The notes beneath the pieces were generated by a model. It did not search any database and was not told the origin of the DNA. It saw only the letters and a program-made list of their open reading frames with translations. A DNA stretch of 64,000 bases from Protaetiibacter intestinalis (GTDB lineage: Bacteria > Actinomycetota > Actinomycetes > Actinomycetales > Microbacteriaceae), in NCBI RefSeq assembly GCF_003627075.1, contig NZ_CP032630.1, positions 62,001 to 126,000 of the forward strand. Reading direction: 5' to 3'. The stretch's first letter is position 1. Every line of letters begins with the position of its first letter. The translations under genes were made by a program, and so were the position numbers. Shown one piece after another: positions 18,359 through 26,526 of the stretch.

Positions 18359-18735
18359 ACGCCCGCCACCGGGACCCCGCGCGCCCGGGCGACTTCGCCG
18401 AGCCGCGTGTCGAAGGTGGCGAGGGTCGCGCCGCTCGCCTCGGCGGCAGCGAGCACGCAGCAGTCGGGAAGACGGAGGCGGTGTGCGGCGCGCAGCCGCG
18501 CGAGCGTCAGCGGCTCGTCGGCGCTCGGGTGGTGTCGCTCGATGCCGAGGCGGCCCAGTGCCGCGAGTGCCTCCTTCTCGCGCCCCGCCGCGACGGGGCC
18601 CACGAGGCACTCCGCGAGGGTCATCGGATGGATGGCGAGCTCCTCCTCGGTGTCGAGGATCGCGAAGGCGGCGTCGGCGTGGGCGTCGTCGCCCGCGAGA
18701 TGCGCGATGAGCACGCTCGCGTCGAGGACGATCAC
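18355..18735 (-). CDS. vapC: VapC-type PIN-domain toxin
   Basis: A 126-aa PIN-domain ribonuclease toxin. The four acidic catalytic positions are visible: Asp in VLDASVLIAHLAG, Glu in MTLAECLVGP, Asp in LRLPDCCVLAAA and Asp in LATFDTRL. It starts at GTG 18735 overlapping the antitoxin stop (GTGA), a strict coupling typical of these pairs. Likely substrate is tRNA or rRNA by family; not readable here. Its stop overlaps that of the VanZ-RDD gene (CTAG). Confidence 0.93.
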   Translation of the reverse strand: MIVLDASVLIAHLAGDDAHADAAFAILDTEEELAIHPMTLAECLVGPVAAGREKEALAALGRLGIERHHPSADEPLTLARLRAAHRLRLPDCCVLAAAEASGATLATFDTRLGEVARARGVPVAGV

Positions 18736-18995
18736 GCCGGCCAGTCCTCGCGGAGCTCCTCGAGGTATCCGGGCGGGAACACGGCCGCGAGCGAGCCCCG
18801 CGTCTGCTCGAGCGCGGCGCGACGCTGGGCCCGGCGCGCCGTGCCGGTCGCACTCAGCGACGCCGCCCCCTCCTCGAGCAGCCGCGTGACGAGCTCGGCG
18901 CGCGGAACCCCGGGCCACTCCGCCGCCGCGAGTTCGAGAGCCTGATCCACACGCGGGGTCCGGGTCACCTGGATGCGCGGGAGGGAGGTCGGCAT
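18732..18995 (-). CDS. vapB: VapB-type ribbon-helix-helix antitoxin
   Basis: An 87-aa antitoxin. The N terminus (residues 5-45, PRIQVTRTPRVDQALELAA then VPRAELVTRLLEEG) is a ribbon-helix-helix DNA-binding segment, and the C-terminal half (RRAALEQTRGSLAAVFPPGY) would wrap the toxin. No ribosome site is present. A TACACT box ends 6 nt before the ATG, so the mRNA is leaderless, and a perfect 10-bp inverted repeat lies over this promoter. Confidence 0.9.
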   Translation of the reverse strand: MPTSLPRIQVTRTPRVDQALELAAAEWPGVPRAELVTRLLEEGAASLSATGTARRAQRRAALEQTRGSLAAVFPPGYLEELREDWPA

Positions 18996-19001
18996 ACCGA
19001 G

Positions 19002-19032
19002 AGTGTACCACCCCGATCGCGCGGTGGTACAC
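19002..19032 (-). promoter_or_regulatory. vapBC promoter and autoregulatory operator
   Basis: GTGTACCACC (19003-19012) and GGTGGTACAC (19023-19032) are perfect inverted 10-mers with a 10-nt spacer. The minus-strand -10 box TACACT (19007 down to 19002) overlaps the inner arm. A VapBC complex bound here would block its own promoter, as is usual for toxin-antitoxin systems. Confidence 0.75.
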
Positions 19033-19059
19033 CTCGGGTGGCGTCCGCGACGAGCGACC

Positions 19060-19785
19060 TCACCAGCGGCCGAGGTGCGCGTTGAGCACCGCGAGGGCGG
19101 CGGGGCCGGCGGTCGAGGTGCGCAGCACCTCGGTGCCGAGGCGTGCGAGCACGGCGCCGGCATCGGCGAGGCGGTCGAGCTCGCGCGGGGCGACGCCACC
19201 CTCGGGCCCGACGACGAGGGTGACGCGGTCGGCGCCGCCGAGGTCGAGTCCCGTGAGCGGCGCGTCGGCGGTCGGCTCGAGCACGACCACGAGCCCCGGC
19301 AGCCGGGCGAGCTGCGCGGTCGTCGCGAGCGGCGCGACCTCCGGAACCCACGGGCGGATGGCCTGCTTGCTCGCCTCGCGCACGATCGTGGCCCAGCGTT
19401 CCTGGTTCCGCGCGACCTTGGCGCCCTCCCACCGGGTCACCGAGCGCTCGGCCGCCCAGGGGATGACGCCCGCGACGCCGAGCTCCGTCGCCGCCTGGAC
19501 GGCGAGCTCGTCGCGGTCGCCCTTCGCGAGCGCCTGCGCGAGCCACAGGGCGGGGCGCGGGGCGGGCTCGTGCGTCACCTCGTCCACGACGACCGCGAGC
19601 ACCCCGGCCTCCGCCTCGGCGACCACCCCGTGCACGATCGTGCCGCGCCCGTCGCCCACCGCGATCCGCTCACCCGGACGGATGCGCGACACCTGCAGGG
19701 CGTGGCGCGCCTCCTCCCCCGTCACCTCGACGCGCGCGCCGACGCGCGCATCCGCGAGCTCCGGGGTCAGGTACAGGTGCGCCAC
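19060..19785 (-). CDS. rsmE: 16S rRNA (uracil-1498 N3) methyltransferase
   Basis: SPOUT-class enzyme of 241 aa methylating U1498 of 16S rRNA with S-adenosylmethionine. The N-terminal PUA-like part holds GEEARHALQVSRIRPGE; the knot part has LVVGPEGGVAPRELD and LRTSTAGPAALAVL at the C terminus. I prefer GTG 19785 (VAHLYLTPE), which matches the family N terminus and has GGAG nearby, over an upstream ATG at 19824. It follows dnaJ, as is usual, but a repeat-rich 185-nt gap separates them. Confidence 0.93.
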   Translation of the reverse strand: MAHLYLTPELADARVGARVEVTGEEARHALQVSRIRPGERIAVGDGRGTIVHGVVAEAEAGVLAVVVDEVTHEPAPRPALWLAQALAKGDRDELAVQAATELGVAGVIPWAAERSVTRWEGAKVARNQERWATIVREASKQAIRPWVPEVAPLATTAQLARLPGLVVVLEPTADAPLTGLDLGGADRVTLVVGPEGGVAPRELDRLADAGAVLARLGTEVLRTSTAGPAALAVLNAHLGRW

Positions 19786-19814
19786 GGGCTCCACTCTCGC
19801 ACGGGTGCGGTCAT

Positions 19815-19961
19815 CCCGTTCCAAGGACTCGAGCGTCCCATCTCAAGGATCCGGTGGGACAGGTGTTGCCCGATGTGGCGGATGAGGCGCCCTCGCCGCG
19901 CGAACTCCTTGAGATGGGTGGGCCGACTCCTTGAAACGGGAGTCCGACTCCTCGAGACGGG
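19815..19961. repeat. palindromic repeat family 2, copy A (cluster of arms)
   Basis: Left-facing arms CCCGTTCCAAGGACTCG (19815-19831) and CCCATCTCAAGGA (19837-19849) face three right arms at 19905-19918, 19923-19940 and 19944-19961 (type CCGACTCCTTGAGA-CGGG). The inner pair spans 82 nt and its loop contains GACAGG, GCCC and TGTGGCGGATG, all shared with the copy at 35050-35175. The cluster fills the gap between the dnaJ stop and rsmE. Confidence 0.85.
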
Positions 19962-19970
19962 ACGCGGCGC

Positions 19971-21065
19971 TCAGCCGAGGAAGCGGTCGCGCAGCTTCGC
20001 GAACAGGCCCTGCTGGAACTTCGAGAACTGCGGCTTCGCGGGCGGCCGCTTCGAGGCGAACTGCTTGATGAGGTCGAGCTCGCTCGAGTTGAGGCGCACG
20101 GGGGTCTGCACGTGCACGCCCACCTTGAGGTCGCCGCGACCGCCGCCGCGCAGGCGCGTGATGCCGCGCTCCTTGACGGTGACGATGTCGGCGGACTGCG
20201 TGCCCGGCTTGATCTCGATCTTCACGTCGCCGTCGAGCGCGGCGAGCGTGACCTCGGCTCCGAGCACGGCATCCGTCATCTGCACCTCGAGGGTCGCGAG
20301 CAGGTCGTCGCCCGAGCGGCTGAAGATGTCGTGGTGGCGCACCTTGACCTCGAGGTAGAGGTCGCCGTTGGGGCCGCCCGCGGGGCCCGCCTCGCCCTCG
20401 GCGGGCAGGTGCAGGCGCATCCCGGTGTCGACACCGGCCGGCACGTCGACCGCGACCTTGCGCTTGGCGCGCACCCGGCCCTGGCCGGCGCACGTCGTGC
20501 ACGGGCTCGGGATGATGGTGCCGTAGCCGCGGCAGGTGCCGCAGGGGCTCGAGGTCATGACGTTGCCGAGCAGCGAGCGCACCGAGCGCTGGATCTGGCC
20601 CGTGCCGCGGCAGATGTCGCACGTGGCCATCGAGGTGCCGGGCGAGCAGCACGAGCCCTTGCACGCCTCGCACAGCACAGCCGTGTCGATCTCGATCTCG
20701 TGCTTGGTGCCGAAGATCACCTCGTCGAGGTCGATCTCGATGCGCAGCAGCGCATCCTGACCGCGTTCGGTGCGCGAGCGGGGTCCGGCCGTGCGGCCCT
20801 GCGCCGCGCCGAAGAAGCTGTCGAAGATGTCGCCGAAGCCGAAGCCGCCGCCCATGCCGCCCGCGCCGCCCAGGTCGTAGCGTTCGCGCTGCTCCGGATC
20901 GCTCAGCACGTCGTAGGCGTGGGTGACGAGCTTGAAGCGCTCGGCGGCCTCGTCGGACGGGTTCACGTCCGGGTGCAGCTCGCGCGCGAGCTTGCGGTAG
21001 GCCTTCTTGATCTCCTCGGGCGACGCGGTGCGCTCCACCCCCAGGACCTCGTAGTGATCTGTCAC
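19971..21065 (-). CDS. dnaJ: molecular chaperone DnaJ (HrcA-linked, DnaJ2 type)
   Basis: Hsp40 co-chaperone of 364 aa that stimulates DnaK. The J domain (residues 2-66) has the HPD loop in [13 protein letters not shown] Gly/Phe stretch follows ([14 protein letters not shown]). Zinc motifs read [24 protein letters not shown] and CTTCAGQG; in the first the usual final Gly is Cys, followed by another Cys. Start is GTG 21065 with AGAGGAAAC upstream. It lies 10 bases behind hrcA and shares its CIRCE-controlled promoter. Confidence 0.96.
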   Translation of the reverse strand: MTDHYEVLGVERTASPEEIKKAYRKLARELHPDVNPSDEAAERFKLVTHAYDVLSDPEQRERYDLGGAGGMGGGFGFGDIFDSFFGAAQGRTAGPRSRTERGQDALLRIEIDLDEVIFGTKHEIEIDTAVLCEACKGSCCSPGTSMATCDICRGTGQIQRSVRSLLGNVMTSSPCGTCRGYGTIIPSPCTTCAGQGRVRAKRKVAVDVPAGVDTGMRLHLPAEGEAGPAGGPNGDLYLEVKVRHHDIFSRSGDDLLATLEVQMTDAVLGAEVTLAALDGDVKIEIKPGTQSADIVTVKERGITRLRGGGRGDLKVGVHVQTPVRLNSSELDLIKQFASKRPPAKPQFSKFQQGLFAKLRDRFLG

Positions 21066-21075
21066 CGTTTCCTCT

Positions 21076-22104
21076 TCATTGCTCGTCGTCGCCGAGCAGG
21101 CGCGACAGGTACCGGGCGACCGCGCGGACCGCCGCCATGTTGCCCGAGTAGTCCATGCGGGTGGGGCCGAGCACGCCGAGACGCGCGACCGCACCGCCGG
21201 GCGCCGCGTAGCCGCTCGAGAGCACGCTCGTCTGGCCGAGCCCGAAGTCGTCGTTCTCGCGGCCGATGCGCGCCGAGACGCCCGTGTCGTCCGGGGTCAT
21301 CTCGCCGAACAGCCGCAGGATCGTCACCTGCTCCTCGATCGCCTCGAGCACGGGGTAGATGGATCCCGTGAAGTCGCGTTCGGTGCGGGCCAGGTTCGCA
21401 GCTCCGGCCATCACGAGCCGGTCGTGGCGGGTGGCGGCCACCTGTTCGGAGAGCGCCGCGATGAGCGGGGCGGCGGCGGGGCGGTCGGCGGGGTCGACGA
21501 GCTCCGGGATGCCGCGGAGCGCGGCGGCGGCATCCGCGAGCGCCTTGCCGTCGAGCTGGGCGTTGACGAGCTCGCGCAGGCGCCCGAGCAGCTCGGGGTC
21601 GCCGCCCGCGGCGGACTCCGAGGTGTGCTGCTCGACGCGCCCCGTGTCGGTGATGAGCACCGTCATGACGCGGTTCGGCGCGAGGGCGACGAGCTCGATG
21701 TGCCGCACGCGGGCGGTGCCGAAGGAGGGGTACTGCGCGAGCGCGACCGTGCTCGTGAGCTGGGAGAGCAGGCGGACCGTGCGGCCGAGCACCTCGTCGA
21801 GGTCGCCCGTCTCGCCGAGGAACTTCTCGATCGCGGTGCGCTGGGCGGTGCTGAGCGGGCGCAGCTCGGTGAGCTGGTCGACGAACACGCGGTAGCCCTT
21901 GTCGGTCGGCACGCGTCCGGACGAGGTGTGCGGCGCGGCGATGAGGCCGTCCTCCTCGAGCTGCGCCATGTCGTTGCGGATGGTGGCCGACGACACGCCG
22001 AAGGAGTGGCGGTCGACGATCGACTTCGACCCGACGGGTTCGCTCGTGGAGACGTAGTCCTGCACGATGACCCGCAGGACGGCGAGACTGCGCTCCGAGA
22101 CCAT
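21076..22104 (-). CDS. hrcA: heat-inducible transcription repressor HrcA
   Basis: A 342-aa repressor of class I heat-shock genes. The N-terminal winged helix has [20 protein letters not shown] and [18 protein letters not shown] (the recognition region), followed by the GAF-like and dimerisation domain. ATG 22104 is preferred, with GGAAGG about 9 nt upstream. It is co-transcribed with dnaJ and is autoregulated through a CIRCE-like operator just upstream. Confidence 0.97.
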   Translation of the reverse strand: MVSERSLAVLRVIVQDYVSTSEPVGSKSIVDRHSFGVSSATIRNDMAQLEEDGLIAAPHTSSGRVPTDKGYRVFVDQLTELRPLSTAQRTAIEKFLGETGDLDEVLGRTVRLLSQLTSTVALAQYPSFGTARVRHIELVALAPNRVMTVLITDTGRVEQHTSESAAGGDPELLGRLRELVNAQLDGKALADAAAALRGIPELVDPADRPAAAPLIAALSEQVAATRHDRLVMAGAANLARTERDFTGSIYPVLEAIEEQVTILRLFGEMTPDDTGVSARIGRENDDFGLGQTSVLSSGYAAPGGAVARLGVLGPTRMDYSGNMAAVRAVARYLSRLLGDDEQ

Positions 22105-22156
22105 GAGCACCACCCTTCCGCAGGAATCGGACCCATCCCCTGCGCCGGTGCGGACT

Positions 22157-22183
22157 CTGGCACTCCGGGTACGTGACTGCCAA
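22157..22183 (-). promoter_or_regulatory. CIRCE-like HrcA operator
   Basis: CTGGCACTC (22157-22165), 9 nt, then GACTGCCAA (22175-22183) on the plus strand. This matches the CIRCE layout (9-nt arms, 9-nt spacer) with substitutions. A TAGTAT box (22183-22188, minus) abuts it and could be the -10 of hrcA-dnaJ, so HrcA binding would block initiation. Confidence 0.7.
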
Positions 22184-22289
22184 TACTACCGCGCGGGCGC
22201 CTCGGCGGGTCGTTGCACGCGCGGAACCGGGCGCAGTAGCGTGTGGGTGCTCCCCTCAGCGTGCTCACCGACAGAAAGGCACCACCACC

Positions 22290-22700
22290 ATGACCGATCC
22301 CGCTCAGCCCGCTCCGCAGCCTCAGCCTGCGGCGCCGCTCACCGAGGCGGAGGACAAGCAGTGGGCGTCGTTCGCCCACCTCGGCGGCATCCTCGGCCCA
22401 CTGCCCGCCCTCATCATCTGGCTCGTCTTCAAGGAGCGCGGCCCGAAGACCAGCGTCGAGGGCAAGGAGGCTCTGAACTGGCAGATCACCTTCGTGATCG
22501 GCTGGGTCGTGCTGATCATCCTGTCGACGATCATCTCCGCGGCGCTCGCCTTCTCGGGCGCCTGGGCGATCGCGGGCCTCTTCAGCTGGCTCCCGTTCCT
22601 GCTCTGGGTCGTCAACATCGTCTTCTCGATCCTCGGCTTCGTGAAGGTCAACGGCGGCGGCAGCTACCGCTACCCCTTCGCACTGCGACTCATCAAGTAG
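22290..22700 (+). CDS. DUF4870 small membrane protein
   Basis: A 136-aa protein with a Pro/Ala/Gln-rich cytoplasmic N terminus and three hydrophobic segments (HLGGILGPLPALIIWLVF, TFVIGWVVLIILSTIISAAL, FSWLPFLLWVVNIVFSILGF). The motifs GKEALNWQ and YPFALRLI are characteristic of DUF4870 (Tic20-like). Function unknown. AGAAAGG precedes the ATG by about 10 nt. It ends in a strong intrinsic terminator and is followed by a paralogue. Confidence 0.85.
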   Translation: MTDPAQPAPQPQPAAPLTEAEDKQWASFAHLGGILGPLPALIIWLVFKERGPKTSVEGKEALNWQITFVIGWVVLIILSTIISAALAFSGAWAIAGLFSWLPFLLWVVNIVFSILGFVKVNGGGSYRYPFALRLIK

Positions 22701-22717
22701 TCGACCGCACGCGCACG

Positions 22718-22745
22718 GTGCGCCGGACCCTCGGGTCCGGCGCAC
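22718..22745 (+). terminator. intrinsic terminator after the first DUF4870 gene
   Basis: A 12-bp perfect stem (22718-22729 and 22734-22745, GTGCGCCGGACC and complement) with a 4-nt loop, followed by TTGCTTT. Confidence 0.8.
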
Positions 22746-22749
22746 TTGC

Positions 22750-22755
22750 TTTAAT
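22750..22755 (+). promoter_or_regulatory. -10 box of the second DUF4870 gene
   Basis: TTTAAT (5 of 6 consensus bases) lies exactly 6 nt before the ATG at 22762, implying a leaderless mRNA. It also serves as part of the T-rich tail of the terminator just before it. Confidence 0.6.
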
Positions 22756-22761
22756 GGCGAC

Positions 22762-23154
22762 ATGACCGCGACACCTCCCCCTCCCGCAGACGCGTACCAG
22801 CAGGCTCCCCAGCCGATGAGCCCCGCCGACGAGAGGCTCTGGTCGACGCTCACCCACGTGGGCGCGCTCGTGCTGAGCGGCAGCGGCGTCGGGTGGCTCC
22901 TCGCGCTCATCGCCTACCTCGTGCTCCGCGACCGCGGCCCCTTCGTGCGCTCGCACACCGCCACCGAGCTGAACTTCCAGCTGACGCTGCTCATCGCCTA
23001 CGCCGCGGGCGTGCTCACGCTCATCGCCGGCATCGGCTTCGTGATCGTCATCGCGGCGGCCGTGCTCGCGATCGTGCTCGGCATCATCGCGGCGGTCAAG
23101 GCCAACAAGGGCGAGTACTACCTCTACCCGGTGGCGATCCGCTTCGTCAGCTGA
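22762..23154 (+). CDS. DUF4870 small membrane protein, paralogue
   Basis: A 130-aa protein with the same plan as the gene before it: Pro-rich N terminus, then hydrophobic segments GVGWLLALIAYLVL and LTLLIAYAAGVLTLIAGIGFVIVIAAAVLAIVLG, TATELNFQ in place of KEALNWQ, and the ending YLYPVAIRFV. Unknown function. It has its own leaderless promoter. The last 8 bp overlap the 3' end of the convergent hemW. Confidence 0.85.
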   Translation: MTATPPPPADAYQQAPQPMSPADERLWSTLTHVGALVLSGSGVGWLLALIAYLVLRDRGPFVRSHTATELNFQLTLLIAYAAGVLTLIAGIGFVIVIAAAVLAIVLGIIAAVKANKGEYYLYPVAIRFVS

Positions 23155-24370
23155 GCAGGGCCCGCACCACGGCATCCGCGAGCAGCCTGCCGCGGCGGGT
23201 GAGCACGACGCGACCGGCGATCGCCGCCCGTCCGTCGAGCAGGCCGTCGGCGATGAGCCCCGGGATCCCGGCGCGCCCGGATGCCGTGAGCAGCTCGGTC
23301 GGCAGGCCGTCGACGATGCGGCTGCGCAGCAGCACGTCCTCGACGCGCCGCGTCTCGGCGTCGAGCGTCTCGCGTCCGGCCGCGGGCGAGACCCCCTCGG
23401 CGAGGCGCTGCGCGTAGGCGGCGGGGTGCTTGACGTTCCACCAGCGCACGCCGCCGACGTGGCTGTGGGCGCCCGGACCGACGCCCCACCAGTCCTGGCC
23501 GGTCCAGTAGGCGAGGTTGTGCCGTGAGCGGTGGGCGTCGCCGCGTGCCCAGTTGCTGACCTCGTACCAGGCGTAGCCGGCATCCGCGAGCAGATCGTCG
23601 GCGAGCTCGTACTGCTCGGCCTGCAGCTCGTCGTCCGGCTGGGCGACCTCGCCGCGCGAGATCTGCCGGGCGAGCTTGGTGCCGGGCTCGACGATGAGCG
23701 CGTAGGCCGAGAGGTGGTCGGGCTGCTGGGCGACGGCGAGCTCGAGCGAGCGCCGCCAGTCGTCGAGGCTCTCGCCGGGGGCGCCGTAGATGAGGTCGAG
23801 GCTCACGTCGAGCCCCGCCTCGCGCGCCCAGCGCACGACGAGCGGGATGCGCGCCGGGTCGTGGGTGCGCTCGAGGGTGCGCAGCACGTGCGGCACGGCC
23901 GACTGCATGCCGAAGCTCACCCGGGTGAAGCCCGCGGCGGCGAGCTCGGCGAGGCCCGCCTCGGTGACCGAGTCGGGGTTCGCCTCGGTCGTGACCTCGG
24001 CCCCGTCGGCGAGCCCCCAGGCCCCGCGCACGCCGTCGAGCATCCGGATGAGGTCGCCGGGCGGCAGCAGGGTCGGGGTGCCGCCGCCGAAGAACACGGT
24101 CGACACGGGGCGCGCGGCGACCCCGGCATCCGCGAGCACCCCGCGCGCGAGGTCGAGCTCGGCGACCGCCTGACCGGCGTAGTCGGACTGCTTCACGCCG
24201 CGGATCTCGGAGGCCGTGTAGGTGTTGAAGTCGCAGTAGCCGCAGCGCACGCGGCAGAACGGCACGTGCAGGTACACGCCGAGGTCGCGCCCCGCCGAGC
24301 CCTCGGCGGCGGATGCCGGCAGCGCCCCGTCGGCGGGCGCCGGGTCGGCGATCGGGAGGGCGGACGGCAT
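23147..24370 (-). CDS. hemW: radical SAM protein HemW (heme chaperone)
   Basis: A 407-aa radical SAM protein, formerly annotated as oxygen-independent coproporphyrinogen III oxidase, now seen as a heme chaperone. The iron-sulfur motif CRVRCGYC (C39, C43, C46) has the family spacing C-x3-C-x2-C, followed by FFGGGTPTLLP and TTEANPDS. The C-terminal HemN-type domain is complete. ATG 24370 is chosen because GAGAAT lies 6 nt upstream. It often follows lepA in actinobacteria; here about 7 kb of accessory genes lie between. Confidence 0.94.
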   Translation of the reverse strand: MPSALPIADPAPADGALPASAAEGSAGRDLGVYLHVPFCRVRCGYCDFNTYTASEIRGVKQSDYAGQAVAELDLARGVLADAGVAARPVSTVFFGGGTPTLLPPGDLIRMLDGVRGAWGLADGAEVTTEANPDSVTEAGLAELAAAGFTRVSFGMQSAVPHVLRTLERTHDPARIPLVVRWAREAGLDVSLDLIYGAPGESLDDWRRSLELAVAQQPDHLSAYALIVEPGTKLARQISRGEVAQPDDELQAEQYELADDLLADAGYAWYEVSNWARGDAHRSRHNLAYWTGQDWWGVGPGAHSHVGGVRWWNVKHPAAYAQRLAEGVSPAAGRETLDAETRRVEDVLLRSRIVDGLPTELLTASGRAGIPGLIADGLLDGRAAIAGRVVLTRRGRLLADAVVRALLS

Positions 24371-24412
24371 CCCCCCATTCTCCCCCGGCACCGGCCGCGT
24401 CGCCGCCGGCCG

Positions 24413-25138
24413 TCAGGGGGTGGGCAGGGGGCCGGCCAGCTCGTGCAGGTAGCGCCGCACGAGCATGGCCTGCACGAGGCGCAGGGCCGGCAGCACCGCC
24501 CTCCAGAAGCCGCTCGCCGGGCGCGAGAAGATGCGCACGGTGAACCACACCGACTCGTCGTCGCGGCGCTCCACCACGAACAGCTCCTCGCCGGCGAGCG
24601 GATGCCCGGGCAGCGTGCCGAAGGCCGCACCGCGGCGGGTGGGCTCGTCGACGACGTAGACGACCCGCACGGGGAACTCCTTCGGCCAGAACGGCGCGCG
24701 CAGCATCCCCGTGTCGCCGGCACGCACGATCGCGTCGCCCTCCGGCGTGTAGAGCGTCTCGCCGCCCGCGCCCACCGTCGCGGGGGCGACCGGGTTGCCC
24801 GCGGCGTCGAAGGCGACGGGGGTGTAGCTCGCGTCGGTCGCGGCGGGCGGCGACTCGACCGGTGTCACGTGGAAGCCCGCGCCGCGCTGCACACCCCAGC
24901 TCATGACGCGCATCCACGCGTACTCCCAGCGGTCGGGGCCGTGCCCGATGCGCACGGTGCGCTCGATCGGCCGGTAGCCGTGGGGCGGATACTGCAGCAG
25001 GTCGGGCGCCTGGGTCGCGCCGACCGCCCCGTAGGTGACGGGGATCCGCCACAGCTCGGCGGGGTCGCCTGCGGCGGTCGCGGCGGGGGCCGTCGACCGT
25101 CGGGGAGCGTCGCCGGGGGGCGCGGACGCGGTGGTCAC
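24413..25138 (-). CDS. DUF1990 family protein (first of tandem pair)
   Basis: A 241-aa soluble protein. After a Pro/Ala-rich N terminus (~25 aa) the DUF1990 fold is indicated by TYGAVGATQ, HGYRPIERTVRIGHGPDRWEYA, MSWGVQRGAGFHVTP, VVYVVDEPTRRGAAFGTLPGHPL (separate segments) and GEELFVVERRDDESVWFTV. Start is GTG 25138 with GAGAAT 5 nt before it. Function unknown. Same strand as and 33 bases after its paralogue. Confidence 0.8.
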   Translation of the reverse strand: MTTASAPPGDAPRRSTAPAATAAGDPAELWRIPVTYGAVGATQAPDLLQYPPHGYRPIERTVRIGHGPDRWEYAWMRVMSWGVQRGAGFHVTPVESPPAATDASYTPVAFDAAGNPVAPATVGAGGETLYTPEGDAIVRAGDTGMLRAPFWPKEFPVRVVYVVDEPTRRGAAFGTLPGHPLAGEELFVVERRDDESVWFTVRIFSRPASGFWRAVLPALRLVQAMLVRRYLHELAGPLPTP

Positions 25139-25171
25139 CCCCCGATTCTCCCAGAACCGGGCCCGAAAGCC

Positions 25172-25903
25172 CTATCGGGCTGAGTTTGTGTCGTCTTCCG
25201 GGTCGCGCAGCTCCCACGGAAGGCTCGCGTCGTCGAGCTCGACCGGCTCGGCGGGTGGGGCGTCGAACGGTCCGCGCTCGGGGTTCATCCCGTAGCCGAG
25301 CCTCGCGATGCCCTCGACGTCGGAGGCCCCGTCGCCGACCAGCTGCCGCCGCATCCGCCGCATCCCGGGGAGCTCCTCGCCGCCCGTGATCAGCCGCACC
25401 GCGCTCTCCGCGTAGCGCCGCTGGAACACGCCGATGCCGACGCGGACGCCGAGCCACAGCCAACGCCAGCGCCCGCCCGAGACCCGCGACACCGTGCGCA
25501 CGACGAGCCACACGGCGCCGTCGGCGTCGCGCTCGACGAGGAAGCACTCCTCCCCCGTCACCGGGTGCCCGAGGCGCGTGCCGTAGCCGAAGCCGCGCCG
25601 ATCGGCCCCGTCGGCGATCCACACGACGCGCACCGGCTCGAACTGACGGATGCGGCCCGAGCGGTACTCGGTGTCGTAGTCGCGTCCGAGCGTCGCCACC
25701 GCGTCGTCGGGCTCGACCGTGAAGCCGATCGCTGTCTTGATGCGCCACCCGGAGACGACGGCCACGGCACGCTCCCAGAGCGCCGGCCCCTCGCCGAGCC
25801 GGATGCGCTGGGTGCGTCCCCGGAAGCCGCGCGGCACCGCGGCGCCGGGCCGCGCCATGCCGAGGGTGTCGTACGTCAGCGACTCGGTCGACACGGCATC
25901 CAC
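25172..25903 (-). CDS. DUF1990 family protein (second of tandem pair)
   Basis: A 243-aa protein sharing the plan of the neighbour: LTYDTLGMARPG, RIRLGEGPALWERAVA, TAIGFTVEPDDAV, VVWIADGADRRGFGYGTRLG, GEECFLVERDADGAVWLVV. The C-terminal ~60 residues are acidic and differ. I choose GTG 25903, with GATGAT exactly 6 nt upstream; GTG 25894 with a possible ribosome site is an alternative. It diverges from the ECF sigma gene. Role unknown. Confidence 0.78.
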   Translation of the reverse strand: MDAVSTESLTYDTLGMARPGAAVPRGFRGRTQRIRLGEGPALWERAVAVVSGWRIKTAIGFTVEPDDAVATLGRDYDTEYRSGRIRQFEPVRVVWIADGADRRGFGYGTRLGHPVTGEECFLVERDADGAVWLVVRTVSRVSGGRWRWLWLGVRVGIGVFQRRYAESAVRLITGGEELPGMRRMRRQLVGDGASDVEGIARLGYGMNPERGPFDAPPAEPVELDDASLPWELRDPEDDTNSAR

Positions 25904-25995
25904 CCCCCGATCATCGCAGGCCGCCGACACGGGATGTCACGATCCGGGACGCTGACGACACGATAGGAATGAGGGCACCGGCGAAGGAGCACAGG

Positions 25996-26526
25996 ATGTA
26001 CGCCACGGCGAGCGACGAGGAACTCGTCTCGCGCGCGCTCCGCGGCGACCGAGGCGCCTTCCGAGCCCTCTTCGACCGGCACGCGAAGGCCGTGTACTCC
26101 TACGCCTGGGGCATGGTGCGCGACGACCGCGACGCGGAGGACGTCACCCAGGAGGTGTTCGTGCTCGCCTGGCGCAAGCTCGGCGGCCTGCGGATCGTCG
26201 ACAGCTCGGCGCTGCCGTGGCTGCTCGTGTGCTGCCGGAACGTGTCGCGCAACCAGCTGCGCACCCGACGCGAGTCCGTCGTGCTCGACGAGACCCTGCT
26301 GCCGGGCGACCGCATCCGCCAGGACCGGGTCGAGGAGCTCAGCTGGGCGCGCGTCGAGATCGGCCGGCTCGGCGGCGTCGACCAGCGCATCGTGCACCTG
26401 TGCCTCGTCGAGGGCTACGGCTACGAGGAGGCCGCCGCGCACCTGGGCCTCAGCCGCTCGGCCGTCGCCAAGCGCGTCGAGCGCCTGCGGGTCGCGCTGC
26501 GCCAGGCCGTGCGAGGCGAGTCGTGA
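25996..26526 (+). CDS. ECF-type RNA polymerase sigma factor
   Basis: A 176-aa sigma factor with only regions 2 and 4. Region 2 (about 10-70) has ALFDRHAKAVYSYAWGMV and DRDAEDVTQEVFVLAWRKL; region 4 (about 115-170) has GYEEAAAHLGLSRSAVAKRVERLR. AAGGAG is 6 nt before ATG 25996. Its stop overlaps the next gene's GTG. It opens a four-gene coupled cassette with a membrane-bound Cys protein and an ABC transporter, so it probably directs transcription of this cassette under an envelope signal (inference). Confidence 0.93.
   Translation: MYATASDEELVSRALRGDRGAFRALFDRHAKAVYSYAWGMVRDDRDAEDVTQEVFVLAWRKLGGLRIVDSSALPWLLVCCRNVSRNQLRTRRESVVLDETLLPGDRIRQDRVEELSWARVEIGRLGGVDQRIVHLCLVEGYGYEEAAAHLGLSRSAVAKRVERLRVALRQAVRGES

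Noticed and set aside
19815..19961. CRISPR-like array from repeated 17-18-nt units
   Set aside because: Units occur in both orientations, differ in sequence, spacing is irregular and no cas genes are present.
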